A stretch of DNA of 64,000 bases from Chionis minor (GCA_013398295.1 VZSF01011151.1:744974-808973); one strand, 5' to 3'. Shown: positions 31,188-45,055, numbered from the stretch's first letter. A program made the numbers and translations. The notes: generated from the letters alone by a model not told the origin.

Positions 31188-34100
31188 GTCGGTGAGTCCC
31201 GCCCCGCCCTGCCGTGTCCTGCCCTGTCCCCTCCCGCCCCGCCGCCCCTCGCCTCCTCCGGGCGCCCGCTGCAGCACCGGCATTTTATTTTGGTGGCGGT
31301 GCCGGGCGGCGGCGGCGTTGGCTCCGCAGCGGCGTTAGCCGCGGTCAGGTCCTTCCCGGTGCCGCGGGGAGGGATGGTTTCCTCGGTAAAGGTCCCCGCA
31401 GCCCGGGGCGCGGCGCTTCCCGACCTTCGTCTCCCGGCGCCGGGCCTCGGAGACGGCGGGTTGAGCCCCGCGGCACGGCCTGCGCCCCCCGCCGCCCCCC
31501 CTCCGCCCGGCGGCGGCTCCCGCGCTTCTCCTCCGCCCGTGTCGGGGTTTTCCAGAGGGTCGTGTCCGTTGGCGGCTGGTTCTCCCGTCCCGCAGCGCCT
31601 TACTCCGGGGTTACTTCCAAAAGTAGAAGACTTGCTCAGTCGGTAGTTCAAAGGTGGTACCCAAGTGGTACCTGTCCCCTCCACGCACCTTGTGGTGCTG
31701 GTGATGCTTCCGTCTTGGCTCTTCTCTCCGAAAGTCAGCTTCTTGCCCCAAATTGCTTTGAGGATTTTTATTGGTTTTTTTTCCTTTCCGACCTCGGTTC
31801 AACTTCTGACTGAAAATGTGGCATGGCCTTAGGGGCCCTAGGTAACAACAAACCCACCAAACCAAACCATAGATGAAAAGTTACAGGGGTGGCGTAACCC
31901 TGTGACAAAATGTTTGCTGGGGGGGATTTCGTTTTAAGTTTACGCTCGAATCTTTTCTTCAAAAAGAAAGAGAATTAAATAGGCTAGAAGTGTCCCCGGC
32001 TACTTGAAATCCCTGGACAGTGTGGAAAAGTAAGATTTGTTCGTACTACTGAGGGTGAGCAGTGTGGATGTTACAAAACATCTTACACTTGAAAACCATT
32101 GAATCACTCTATAACCTCTGTATTTCTTTGTTTTGTTACTATTTTAAAGATATTTAAGTTCTGGCTTAACAATGAAGTTCTTGAAAAGCTCTGACTTTCT
32201 CAAAGCTAGAAACAAAATACTTCGGTGTTCTTTGGAAAACAAGAGTGGAACCGAAGACAAAGCAACTACCAAAATAAAAATTATGTTTGTCATTCTAAAG
32301 CAATTACTTGAGGTCAAACAAGGAAAGAATGTCACGTCAAGCTGCAAGATGTGAAAAAGCAAACAAAGGATGTAAGCAACGCCAACAAATTAAAGGATTT
32401 TCTTTCTAATTAGCTGGAAGAGACATAGGCTTCTGCTTTGACCTTAACCAGCAAGCATGATTTCGCTTTCTCTTTCTTCCTCAACATCAGGTTTATCTGT
32501 TTACAACACAAGTCTCATCTTGTGCAGAACACGCTTTCTGCTGTGTTGATGAGTTCCCAGCTGCAGTTGCTGCTGTAAAACTAGTGGGCGTATGGAAGCT
32601 CCCTCTCTCCCTCTCTCCCTCTCTCCCTGATGCTGCAGTGCAGGAGTGTGTCACCAGCTCTGCGCTTCTGCCTTTCTCAAAGATTTACAAACCTGGCGTT
32701 TCCAGGAGGTTTGAAGATGCTCTGGAAGTGTTGCAGCATGGCTGTGCCACGGTCCCCATGGCATCGTTTACGCAGTGATGCATGTTACCGTCTCTCTAGA
32801 CCCAGGATAACCGGCATTATAATTACTAATAAAAAGACAGTAGTACATTCATGCCATCTGGAAAACTTAGTTCCTGCCAGAGGCTGGAAGGACTCTACAA
32901 ATTAAGGGGGAGAGTTTCATAGAAAACAAATCTCTCTTTAGATTGAGGGAAATGTGTCTATTTGTGGGATACAGTACAGAAGTGTGAGAAGGCAAAGTCC
33001 AAGACGGGCATTAAAGGTCTTTTTTATTTTTTCCCTTCCTTACCTTCTTGTCCACTGCTACACTACACAGTGTTGTATCTGTCAGAAGAGGAAACCATTC
33101 ACTTCCCATCAGGTGTAGATCTGTACTCTGAAAGTTGGGATGTTTTCAGCATGTGAAATACCTTACTTTTCCCCACTGTGCACAGGAGGCTTTCTGTCGT
33201 GCGTGGACTGGAATACGCACAGTTCTGTGTCCCATCCTTTTAGGCAAACCTCTGCTCCTTTGCACCAGAGAGTCCTCCTGCCGTTGCTCATCTGCTTCCC
33301 CAGTATGAAGCCTCACTCCATCCCCTGTGTTCGATCTCTCTTACATCTCGCTGACAAAAATTAGGTCAGGTTGGACACACAGACAGTAGAGCCGTCCCAG
33401 GCTCTGCCCGCTTGCAGCATCAGAATGAAATGTTGAAGAGTCTTCAGGCTGTGAGAGATGTCCTGCTTCAACAGAGGGCAGCCTGCTTTAGCTGGCTTTA
33501 AAAAAGCTGGCACTGGCTTTTTAACCATCTCTGCTGGATTTGTGACATGATACAGGACAGTTAGTATTTCTCTGTTCAGGCTCAAATACAACCAGTGTAC
33601 TGCTTTACCGACAGCCTGTGTATGTTGTGTGAGCTTTCTTCGTCATCCTAAAAGCTAGACATCTTTCTCCCCTTCTTTTTCCTTTAAAAAGTTAAGTTTA
33701 AATGTTGGGGAATGGTTTGGAAACATCTTGGCAGGGAAGGAGAGTATTTAGCTTTGCAAGCCAAGTGATCCAGCCTATTTTGAATCCTCTATGTGACAGG
33801 GAAAAAAAGTACATCCTCTTATAAAACCTTCTTGCATACTACCACCTTCCCCAAACACCCACACTCCACCTGTTCGGGAGGCACTCGCTGTCCTGCCGCC
33901 ACCACTGGCAGCACTAAAATTAGGAAGCATCCCTCTTCCTGGAGAAGAATTTTGCTGTACTGGGAGGGTACTGTTAATGCACCCTTTTTTAAATTCCTCC
34001 TGCTCCCTAAGAGTTTGTCTACACATTCAAAGCAATTTGTAGAGTAAAATTCCTACCCACCTCGGCAGCCTGGCTCTGCTCCACAGGATGTAGGCGTGCC

Positions 34101-37100
34101 GGAGACCATTCAGAGAGTTGGCTGGAACAAAGTGACTGCAGGTTTCTGGGCACCACAGGAGATTCCTGCAGCATTTCAGGTCGCTGCCGCCCCTTGTGAG
34201 CACGCTGATTTGTCTGGATGCTTGGAAAATGTATTTGGATACTTTTTTTTTTCCCCTGTGAAAGGAGATTCTTTTACCATTTTACATTGTTTAAAGGAAA
34301 TTTTAACACGGCAGCCAATGTCAATGAGAGACTTGATATGCTTTTCTTTTCTTTTCTTTAGAAAAGACTATGATGAGCTTTTTGGCTCATTATCGGCTGC
34401 TGCTGAGCCAAGGACTGTCCCTCTGTTCCCCATTCATTTGGATAGCACCTGTAGCACTAACATTTTCTTGAGGTTTTAGGTGCTGCTACAATTCCAGTAA
34501 ATAATAACTGGATGTATTTTTGCTAGTGTGCTGCTCTGCACTTAGGGATTTGTTCAAAATGCAAATAGCTCTTCATGAAGGGTGCCAGACAAACCCCTGT
34601 TAATTTGCTTGCCCTTTTCTACTCTGCAAGCCACAAATGGGTCAGGAGCTGAAGTCAGGCATGCAGATCGCCAACAAACTGACTTGAACAATCAGGGCTC
34701 ACAGTCACGAGCAGGGGGTGGTGGTGGTGCTGTACCATACGTCTGCTGGATGCAATGGTTCCTTGCTGTCTGATTTACTGAAGGGGCTGGTGTGAACTTT
34801 GCAGTGCTCCCTTCTGATACCAGCTTCTTGGAGAGGAAAGCCAAGTGACTGACAGTGTCTTTGAAACTACCGTCCCTGGAGCTTTGTTAGCTGAATGTGG
34901 GCCTGCAGGCTCTTCTTAAGAGGAACATGCAGTTCGGAGATGGCTCTGTCTGCTGTATGATGAACTTCTCTTGTGGAAAAAAGTCAAAAGCCGTTGTAAC
35001 AGGCCCCTATATAGAACACTAATGACTGTTTTCGTCGGGTTTTAATGGGACAAGGATAGAAACAATAGACTTCTTTTTAATCGGATCAAGCTTTGTTTCT
35101 CAAAGCATAAGGAGAAACAATTACATGTCTACGTACTGTGTAGACAGCAGCAAAGCAGATGTAGTAGGAAGCTTGCAGCAAAGTGCCAGAAGAGCTGCTG
35201 TTACAGCCAACCTTAGAGTCTGTCAGCTACAGGAAGTAAAAAACAAACACCACCCCTCCCAAAAATAACAAACAAAAAAACCCCAAACCCCAAAGCAAAA
35301 CACCTGTAGGATGAAATTATCAGAGTCGTTCATGTTTTGGGCACCTAATTCTGCAGTTTGAAATCTAATAAGCTCTAACGATGCAGCTAATGCTTCGGTC
35401 ACGTGTCTGTTGTGAGTATACGCTCTTTCCTAGTGACCTGCTTTATAGTTCAGAATAGCATAGGTCTAAAAACCTTTCTTCCTTATAGGACTGCCATTGG
35501 CAGACCTTACTGTAGGAGATTCTGCTAGCTCTAATACAACTGTTGATGCATCTCCCTCTTTTTCCAGATGGGAAGAATATGCCTAGACCCTCTTCTGGCT
35601 TTTCTTTTTTTTTTCCTTTTTTTTTTTTTCCCTTCATTCTTAAGCAGATGTGTTAGGTGTCCAAGATGCGATGAACAGAAAGTCAGTGCAGATGGAAGGT
35701 AGAACAATGAGTGAGGAACAAATCTTTGTCTGACACAGGTAAGTAGATCTGCAGGACTGATAAGTCTTTTGCACACTTCTCTAAAGAAAAGGATTTGCTG
35801 AAAATTGAGTCATTGGAGAAATCTGCTTGTATCTTTGCAGTGAGCGTGTGTGGATAGGTCTCTCAAATAGACATTTGCTCTTGGAGCGCTTGTTGGCTGT
35901 GGAATGTTCCCTGTTTTCATTGCCTGCTCCTTCTTCACCGTTATTTTGCCTGTATTTAAATCCCACGCATCCATGATTAAAAGAGAGAATGAGGTGTCTG
36001 CTCTCAGCACGCATATAAGGATAGGATTATTCCTCCTACTGGCTGTATAGAAGACAAATGTGTTGCTGCTGAATCACTCTTTGTAGGCACCATCAGGATC
36101 TTTGAAAAAGTATAGCTCTTCCCTCCGCCAAGATCTGGCAGCAGGGGAGAAAGCAGCACCATCTTTTTCTCTACCTTTTAACTTTCACTGTAGAGAGTAG
36201 ATCTGATGCTTTTTTCTTCAAAGTAATTTTAGTTCCTTCAGAGCCTGCGCTGCAACTGTCATTGCTCTACATGCACTGGAACCAGCCAGCTGCACGCCTC
36301 CTGCTGTTCATGCTGTGTGAGGATCTCTGGAAAGGGCACTAAAAATCCCTGCATTGCAGGAGATGGGTTGTGCAGAAGTTGGCATCTCCTATTCCTGTTC
36401 CTCCAGAGCAGAGCAGCAATGAGCAGTGAGCAACTGGAGCTTCTGGGGAATTCCCTGTTCTGTGGCAGAGTTTGTAACTGTGGAGGAAAAATTACTTGAA
36501 ACAGTACCTTCTTGTGCTGTCTTTTAGTTGTGTTTCATGCTAAAAAAAGAGCAAGCCAGTTCATTTAAAGACAACCTTTCTGAATGTACTTTGTAGACAG
36601 AGTTTAGCAAAGCACAGGTACATGATCTGAATTGATTCTTCGTTGCTGTTCTGCATCATTCTCACCTGGATGGTTCTTCAAGTGCCTTTGCCCCTCCTAC
36701 GCTGTATTGCTTAAACATTTAGATTGGTACTCTTTCTGCCGAGTGTATCAGCTGCCACTCTGCTCCTGCTTGAAGCTGTTGCTTGGGCGGTGGCATCAGC
36801 CAGAGCCTTGAGTACATTTGTTATTGGCCCCGGAAGGCATGATCTCCAGAGGCCGTCTTGCATGGGAAGGGCAGGGTTCAGAAGATGGGCATTGTGACTG
36901 ATGTAATCTGAGTGCTTGCGCGTACCATTTTTATTACTCTGTTTTACTGGTAAAAGTCCTCTTTGGCCCTAAGGTTTGCTCATCAGACCATTCACTTCAC
37001 ATTGTGTTTGCTTTTCTAGACAGACATAAAATTTCCCATCACAAACAATATACGGCTACTTAATACCTGGCTAATAAATACAAATCAAATGCTTGCTCCA

Positions 37101-39659
37101 AAATCCAACATCTTGTTGATGATAATATTTGCTATAGTCAGTAGTCTATGAATCTTACAATCTCTTTTATGGGATTACCACATATTTGCTGGATGGGTCC
37201 CTGGACTATATCTGCTTCTGATCACACATAGCAAGAGTTCAGAGGCTGATGCTGAGATCTTATTTTCCCTAATAGCTTCAGACTTGCCCTCAGCTCAGGA
37301 TGAAGAGATGCCTATGAATACTGAGTGAGACAAAAATGTTCTGGCATCTTTCTTTTGGAATAAAATCAATTTGTTGGTTTCAGAATCTCTGTTGGCTTCA
37401 TAAGCTGTTGTGCTTTATTAATTTTTCACACTTGATTTTTGGCTGTGTGGATTCTCTCACATGGAACAAGACTGGCAGGGGCTGAAAAGATTAACAAGGG
37501 GAAAATAGAAAGTCACCGCTGTGAATGGAGCCTTCAGCGCACCAGACGCTTCCAATAGCTTTCATGATAATAGTAGGTGAAGCCAAGTGAATCAAGGGTA
37601 GTACTACAGGATCCTATAGCTGCTCTCCATCTAGAGCAGGTGAAACTTGCTAGTTGTCCCGTTGGGGGGGGGGAATGAAATTGAGTTTATTAAAACAAAA
37701 ATCAGTATGCTTTTATTTGAATTTGCATCAGTGCTGCTTTACAATTAGGTCTGTGAGCTTTCCCCTTTTCCCCTGTGTTAGGCTCTGACTTGGCAATTGT
37801 TGAAGAAAATCCAGCTGAGAAGGAAATGGGAACTCAAAGTCTCAGACAGGCATAGCTCCATGCTTTGTGATTGTGAGATAATTTTAAATAGAAAATAAGC
37901 CTTATTTGTACATTATAAAAACTGCCAGAGACTTGGAGATGCTGCATTCCAGCACGTATTACCTACAGAGGCAACTAGGTGGAGGAGAGGAACCCCAGCA
38001 GGCACTATGGAAGGAAAACAGACATCTCGGTCCTCAGCAGAGGATAATGCCTACACAAGAAGAAGGTATCGTGCATGTTGGGCCATGGGAGGAGATGTGA
38101 GCAGAGCTGGTGCCGCAGGTCATCCTTTCAGGGGGGTTTTCTCTTCCCCCGTCGTGGCTGGAAGCCAGCGTTGATCACACTACAGTTGTTTTTCTTCTCA
38201 AAGCCTGTACCAGTGTTAGGCATAAAAGAGAAGACAGGTTGTGCCTGCGCTGGGTTTGGGCTTTTGGGAGTTTTATTTTCCAGTAGTCGTTTATCCTTCA
38301 TGGTCCTGCTGTACATGGACTTCTCCACAGCAGGCCCTGTGTTTTCAGGACCCTAGGCAATGTGACAGAAATAATGGGGTTTTTTTCCTCTCCCTTCCCC
38401 CTCAGCTTGTGACTTCATCTGTACCTTAGTAGATCTTTGCTTGGTATTACTTCCCAGAAAAGATTAACTGCTCCCCTTTGTGTTCTGGGTCCTGCTTGGT
38501 GCCAAAGCCCACCCTTGACACCTTCATACCCAAGCAAGCCTCTTAGAATAGTTTTTCTAAAGCTTTCGCCAAACTAAAAATAAGCGTTGGAAGGAAGTTT
38601 CAGAAACTTTCATTTCATAAATGTGTTTGAGACTGTATGATCTTCTGTACTACTCAAGGAGCCAACTTGTCCTTGTTGCTATGGCATTTGCTGCTGTCAA
38701 CCCCTTGAGCCCTTTCCCTTGCCCTCCCAAATTTATGGATTCTTCTCTGTGCATGGGTAGAGGCAGCGTGTATTACAACAATATGTAATTTAAGAATAGA
38801 AATGTATGTGCTGGCACCACTTTTTTCTTTGGAAGTTAGTCTGTGGTAAGTTAGACCTATGTAAACAAGAGAGTTTGGTTCACCTCTGTTTAAAGTATGG
38901 AGAGCTGCAGCAACTGGAAACACTGCATCTTCTTATTTAGAATATTTTTGCAAGATTATGTTTAATATTTCTTAAACAGTGCAATAAATGTAAGCAAACA
39001 TAAGGAATAAAGTTCCTATTTCAGTGTCTTCTTAAAAAATGGTAATATCCAGAGCTGTGAGGCTCTAAACTGCTTGTTCTTGTTATCGCCGCTATGGCTT
39101 GTTACTTGTGTTTTGGGGCCATTGCTTGGTAAAGAAGGGACTAGAGGCCACCGCCTTGAGGCGTGTGCACCCACTCATACCCTGAGCTTCTTTCCAATGT
39201 CTTGAGATTGTTGGTTTAAGGCAAAGGTACAAGAAGTGGTTTTATTGCCATGTCACAGATGTACAGATAACATCAAGAGAAAGACATGAGAATCAGATGA
39301 AACCCTTCCAACTTGGGTCCTGAGTTGGGAGCCTATGAACATCGTAGTGCATGAGTAGTTTAAGGACTTCAATAGGGCAGCTCATAGGAAACAATTAAAC
39401 CACTTCCTGTGTCTGAATACTACAAGCAGCCCAAAGGGCACTGCCAGGTTCTTGCCCTCTAGTTGCATGTAGTTGTTCATGTTGTAAAGGGTGAAATCTG
39501 TCATATTCCAAATTTACCAAGAGGAGAAAGTATAAAGGCTATGCTCTGTGATCAAATGACTTGGTATGGGATGGCTTAAAATACTGAGGAGTGGGAAGAC
39601 CTATGCTTTTCATTAATTTTTTTTTTTCCCTCTTATTCTATTTACTGATTTGCTTGTAG
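31188..39659 (+). other. XK: XK intron 1
   Basis: A phase-2 intron of 8472 bp. It starts in the CpG island, then becomes ordinary AT-rich sequence. It contains the (CCCTCTCT)n microsatellite at 32599, polypyrimidine runs near 35600 and a G9 run near 37664. I found no CR1 copy, exon or RNA gene. Open frames in the GC-rich first 500 bases have no recognisable domain. Confidence 0.8.
32599..32628 (+). repeat. (CCCTCTCT)n microsatellite
   Basis: There are nearly four copies of an 8-base pyrimidine unit in XK intron 1. It has no visible function and is a possible length polymorphism. Confidence 0.85.
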
Positions 39660-39922
39660 GTGTGTGGAAGTCTTTTACATTTACTTCCGTGCTGGTAGAA
39701 TTGAAGAGCCCTATGTCAGCATCACGAAGAAGAGACAGATGCCCAAGGATGGGTATTCGGAAGAAATTGAGAAGGAAGTGGGTCAGGCTGAAGGCAAGCT
39801 GTGTACGCACAGGTCTGCGTTCAGCAGGGCATCTGTGATCCAGGCATTCCTTGGCTCAGCACCCCAGCTCACACTCCAGCTCTACATTTGTGTCCTGCAG
39901 CAGGAGATCACGGCTGCCAGAA
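39660..39922 (+). CDS. XK: XK coding exon 2
   Basis: The exon has 263 bases and runs from phase 2 to phase 1, completing Arg82 and ending one base into Ser170. It encodes [12 protein letters not shown], the loop [14 protein letters not shown], the acidic-basic [15 protein letters not shown] segment and [20 protein letters not shown], a highly conserved XKR membrane helix. The boundaries are a cttgtag acceptor and an a|gtaggt donor, set by continuity with human XK (RS before the hydrophobic start of exon 3). A CR1 insertion begins only about 155 bases past the donor. Confidence 0.96.
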
Positions 39923-40078
39923 GTAGGTAGAGCTGTTGTTATCACCTCCATATTTTGGTGGGAGGGAGAGGAGAAGGGTCAGCAGTCAGTTTTGGCAGCC
40001 CTGGGCAAGAACCAAACATATTGCAATGGGTTTCATCTCTCTGATAGCTTTCGATGGTGCTGTTGGTCTCAAGTTTAT

Positions 40079-40354
40079 CTTTTTTCAGTGGTGCCCAGTG
40101 ATAGAACAAGAGGGAACGGGCACAAGCTTGAACATAAGAAGTTCCATCTAAACACGAGGAGGAACTTCTTTACTTTGAGGGTGTCAGAGCACTGGAACAG
40201 GCTGCTCAGAGAGGGGGTGGAGTCTCCAGCTCTGGAGACATTCCAACCCCTCCTGGACGCCATCCTGTGCAACCTGCTGTAGGTGGACCTGCTCTGGCAG
40301 GGGGGTTGGACTAGGTGATCTCCAGAGGTCCCTTCCAACCCCAGCAATTCTTTG
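40079..40354 (+). mobile_element. CR1 LINE 3' fragment in XK intron 2
   Basis: It begins at ttttttcagtggtgcccagt and runs through the conserved CR1 C-terminal region ([15 protein letters not shown], then HWNRL) and the 3' tail that ends ccagaggtcccttccaacccc. About 275 bp are present, on the same strand as XK. It shares its body and subfamily sequence with the copies ending at 56833 and 59316, and differs from the one at 45056-46203. Confidence 0.9.
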
Positions 40355-42239
40355 ATCATGTTTTAGACTATGATGCTTCCTGTAGCGTACTTGGGTTGCT
40401 ATAAAAACATTAATTTGCAAAGTGGCCGTTATGACATTGGATGGGGGCAGCTGGAGGGACTAGGCTGTCTTCATGAGGACAGGAAAAAAAAATTAACCTC
40501 CATTTTATTTTGGTTTTTGAGCAAACTTTCTGGAAAATTCCCTGGGGTACAGTGCAGAGCATGTTTTGCCATGCTGCAATAAGGAAAGTGTACTCTTAGG
40601 AATGCAGTTTCAAATATAGACTGAGGGCACGAACTGTCTTTACTTGGGTCAGACTTTGGATTTGGAATCAAAAGGCAGGACTCAATAGGCTAGTATGCAA
40701 ATATGACCATCTCATCTCTGGCCCCAAGCTGGTGAGCCTTCACCAAGCAGTGGTGCACCACATGGACTTAACCAAGACATCTTTCTTACCGTGGGACTCT
40801 GCATCTTGCTCCGTGATGTGCTTCAGCTCCTTGGAGGGGGAAGTCTTGATTTGCTAGCTGGCTGTTAAATGAAGAACCTCCTCCAGCTGGTCCGAGGACA
40901 ACCAGCTTCTGAGTGTAAGAAAGCACTTTATCACCTGTGTGAACTGGAGGCGTCTTTCCACTGAAACAGAAAAATAGCTATTGTTGTATCTCCAAGGCCG
41001 AGAGGCCAGGGATCTTTACCAGCGTCACAGCTAGGGAGGCTGCGGCTAGGGTGACCTGTTAGGAATCTGAATGCTTTCTCCAGTTCTGATGCCTTGGTTG
41101 GCACTGTACCAAAGGTAAGGAGCTAAGATGTTTTTGGAGGCACCTTTATAGTAACATCAGGGTTCTCCCCTCAACTCAGGGAATGGAAAACTTCAGCATA
41201 CCGAAGGGCGAGTCAGCACATAAGGATACTAAAACAGGTTAAGATCTTTATGCAAAAGTACTCGGTTAAGTTCATGGCAGTAGTTACTTGAAACACATTG
41301 ATCCTGACAGTTTCTGAGTACTTTACAGGTAAGGTAGGCTCTTTGAATAGCCATGGCATCTGTGACGCGGGATGCGAACAAAGCAGCTGAGTCCTTTGCT
41401 GAGTGGTGCAATTAGCACAATTTCCAGTCATTTTGCTGCAAGTGGCATTTGCTTGGAAAAGGTCACCTTTTTATTGTATTTCTTCTATTACTGGTGTTGA
41501 CTTGACTGGTCATGATTGCCAAGGAGAAGCACTGTGTTCTGGATGATTAGCAAATTCCATATTGAATAATGATTTGTAACTCCCTGTTACTTCTGACTTT
41601 TATCAGTCGCTGCTGAGAAATTCTGAATCGCAGACTGATAAGTGACCTTCTGTGGGTGAAGTTACACAACCAGAGATAAGATGGCTCACCAGGGAGTTCA
41701 GTGAACCAACCAGCAAATGCACTAGTCCTCTTGTGTCTCCCAGAAGCCATCTCCGTAGCAGGTCCAATTCTAAAAATACAGAAATCAAAAGGAAATAAAA
41801 AGGTGGTGGGGTTTTTTACTTTGATCAATTATTTGGGGACAATGGCAATGTCTATTAGAGCTCATTTATCAGTAAAACAAGAGTCCTAACCATATTCCTC
41901 TTGTGTGTATTTATATTCTGAAATCTTGAAACTTTCTGCAGTCTCTTTAGCCAGCTTATTTTTGCAGTAATACCTTTTGTCCACCAGTATTATTCAGCCT
42001 CTAGAGTAAATGGGAATCACGCAGAGCACAGTTTCACCTTCTTTGTTATGTGTGCATGGGGATTCTGATGTAAAGGGACAGGCAACCTTTTGATCATGCA
42101 GCATCGTCAAAAGTAATTTAACAGCTAGTCCAGCTCTTCTTCCGCGCATCGGATGTCTTCGACTTGCCTGTTCTTTGACACTGGTCCTCCAAACTGCATG
42201 CTCTTTTCCATTTTTCTCTGTTACAATTATCACTGACTT

Positions 42240-42530
42240 CTTGCATTTTGATTTCCATGAGGTTTTTTGTCTTGTCTCCTCATCAGTCTCTTATTTTTCT
42301 GGATTCCTGTGCTACCTTGTCTGTTGTTCTATGTAAGTTCTCTTTGGTCAGTGGTAATGAGGTCAGTATCACCTGTGAACATGAAGCTGTTTGTTGTGAT
42401 GCTACATAGCATGGTTTGTGCCTTTCAAATCTGTCTGAAACTCATTATTGCTTCCAGTATTGAATGGAACAGTTCTGAAAAAAACCACACATCCTTGCCT
42501 AGCCCTTTTGTCAACCAGAGACATGCTGCA
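42240..42530 (-). mobile_element. possible decayed RTE-type LINE reverse transcriptase fragment
   Basis: The minus strand reads KRARQGCV, then after an indel LFHSILEAIMSF, and further on FMFTGDTDLITTDQRELT. This order resembles the RQGC, LFN-AE-IM and FADDxDLI motifs of RTE-class reverse transcriptases. Stops, a frame change and the loss of the catalytic aspartates (ADD has become TGD) would make it a very old remnant. The match comes only from reading short motifs, so chance resemblance is possible. Confidence 0.3.
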
Positions 42531-45055
42531 TCCTTCTTGTGTATTTCATGGCATTCATTAATTTCTCTGGATGTTTTCTTCTTTCTGGATGATCAGATTC
42601 TTGCCAGGATCCGGTATTCTCCAAAATTGTTGCTTTGCTGTATGCCAAGAATGTAAGATCAAAAGAACTAAAGAGAGTTGCAAAAGCAGGACAAAGCCTT
42701 TAGGTTAGCAATGAAAGACATAAAGCTTCAGTGACTGTTTAGCATGAAATGCTAAATGAAATATTGGTGGGTGAAATGCAACATTGGAAACCCCCATGTA
42801 ATAGTCTAGTCTGAATCCCCCGTTCTAGACACTCAGCTCTTTGTTTGGTTACAGCATAACTGGGCACAAGTTCCAAACTTGTTACTGTATGAAATGCCCA
42901 GAGCAGATGCTGAGGTGTCTCTTGTGTGTTTGGGCTTCATCCTGTACTAAATATTTCAGCATCTGTCAGTGTTGTGCGTTGCCTTAGAGCCAGCTCTAAC
43001 CTTGCTTTGAAGAGGTGGCTGACATCAGGCTCCGGTGCATTTACGCGCTGCTGGGCGGCTGTCCAGATCCCTTCACCTCAGTAGGACCACCTGGAGAAGC
43101 ACAAGGCCAGGAGGTGCCAAAAAGACCTGAGCTGGCATTAATTGCAAAACCAGCTGGCTGGAGGTGGAGGATGCGTGACTTGGCCTCTTACGCGCGAAAA
43201 GGGACCTGTTCTCAGTGCGCAATATTGAATGCACAAGATCTGCTTCCATTTAAGAGTGATCCTTTTCTAAGTTTAAAGTTCTTGTGCTGTTAAGAGCAGT
43301 CAAGTTATCTTTTTACAAGTATTGCTTACAGTGATAAAATAATCTCAAAAGGTTGATTTCTTACTATTTCACAAGAAAATTATTCTGCTGCAAAAGGTGC
43401 TTGCTTTTTTCTTTTAATTAAAATTGTAGCAGGAACCGCCATCTTCAAGAATAGAAGCTGTGGGTTTATGATTTTTTTCAACTTGCTGGTGTCACTTTCC
43501 CAGTGTTCAGGAACTGTGCTTTGTAGGCGGTCTTACCAGATAAGATGCCTCTGCAGTTGCTTCTCAACTCATTAAGCTGTGACTACAGAATGCTTGTCTC
43601 ATTATTTGAACGACATCATTTGAGTACTTTAGTATTGATGGCAGTTTTTAAGTGTTGAAATTAAGGGAAAAAAAATGTATCTAGGTGTCTTGTACGAAGT
43701 AACAAAATAAGTGCTGTTATTTTTCAAGTGTTCTGATTATCAGTTTAGAAAACTGTAGTGTATCTGTAATAACTTATGATTCTTCAGCTGAATGTAAGAT
43801 TTCAGTAATAGGTATTTGTGATGTAACTCATCTAGAGCAGAATTCGGTCCCTTAGTAATTTCTGAAGTGGGAAAGACCAGGTCTTGAAAAGACTTCAGAC
43901 GCAATAAAAATCCCAACAAAGTAAAACAGTCCCTCCCCGGATGACACTGTGAGCGTGCACCTCTGATTTGGAAGAAAAGTTTAGCCTTCTGGGAGCAGGA
44001 AGGAAGAAGAGAAATGCCGCCTTCATGAGGACTGTTAGGGGATTTGGGACTGTTCCAGGGGAATATACTTTGCCTTTTAAATTTTCACTTCTTTGCCTGC
44101 TCAGGATGAGTAAAAGCAACAATAATATCACCCTCCCACGTTTCCCTTTGTCATTGCTTCAAACCATCCTTCTTGCAAACCTAAAAGTGATGTTTCAGCT
44201 GAAAGTTTGGTGACAGTACCTTTCGGGAAAGCAACAGGACTGGACTACTGTATTAAACCAGAGTCAGCATGACCTGGTTTCTGTCAGTGGAGAAGTTCCT
44301 CTTTTGAAGGCTTGAGTTTTTAAGACAAGTTTGAGGATAATATAGAATCCCTAAAATGAAATTGGGTGATAAGATGAATGTCTCAGCCTATCAAAGCAGA
44401 AAGCAAGCAGAGTTCCAGCACAGCAGCACCCTGTCGCCAGTGAATAAGTTTCCTTGTTTCTTTAACTCTGAGAATGTTCTTTTTGCTTCATTAGCTGATG
44501 GAGGTTACTTGTTCTCTCACAGCTCTAGAGACAGCTCAAAACTACAGGAAGGATTTTGTAGAGAGACGCAAGATGCCAAGCAGTATTCTTGACTGCATTC
44601 ATTTGCTCTCCTGCTTTCAGCCAATGTTTTCTGAGACATTATGTTTAAAAAGTCTCAGATCAAGTCCAGTTCTGTAAGAAAGATGCTTAAAAACATGTGT
44701 TAAACAAGAAAATACATAATTATTTTCAGACAATGTATGCACCGCCAAACTGTCATGTACAAAATTACCATATAAAACGGCAAATGTTTTTCAGCTTACT
44801 GAGTGCTATTGGAAGTTTAGGCATAAAGGATTGATTAATTCTTTCCTAGAGTAATTCAGAGGTGTTTGAGGATTGGGGTGGGAGAGGTTAGCTAAAATGA
44901 TAGAGAAAATCCTGTCAAAGTTGTTAGGGATCCTAAAATACACTTGTTTCCTTCAAAATCACGCTCAGAAATTAATAACTTACATTAGGAAAAACCCCAA
45001 CTTATAGTCATGGCTAAACAGCTATAGCAAAGCTGGGAATCCAGTTCACTTGTAG

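Larger units (their letters stand above)
30650..31560. promoter_or_regulatory. XK: XK promoter CpG island
   Basis: A dense GC and CpG region surrounds the XK first exon, with repeated ggcgg and gggccgggcc motifs just 5' of the start codon. The rest of the window is AT-rich and poor in CpG, so this stands out as the XK promoter. No TATA box is visible. The likely transcription start falls in or next to a 48-base N run, so core promoter elements cannot be read. Confidence 0.75.

Noticed and set aside
30576..31646. Long frames on both strands through the XK CpG island (235 codons minus, 254 codons plus)
   Set aside because: They are out of frame with, or antisense to, the real XK exon, run through the N gap, and are rich in Ala, Pro, Gly and Arg as expected from GC-rich sequence.
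39923..40282. 143-codon frame just after XK exon 2
   Set aside because: Its second half is the CR1 C-terminal region and its first half is intron; it is not an XK alternative end by any homology.
43015..43293. 92-codon frame in XK intron 2
   Set aside because: No recognisable domain, no splice context and no codon pattern beyond chance.
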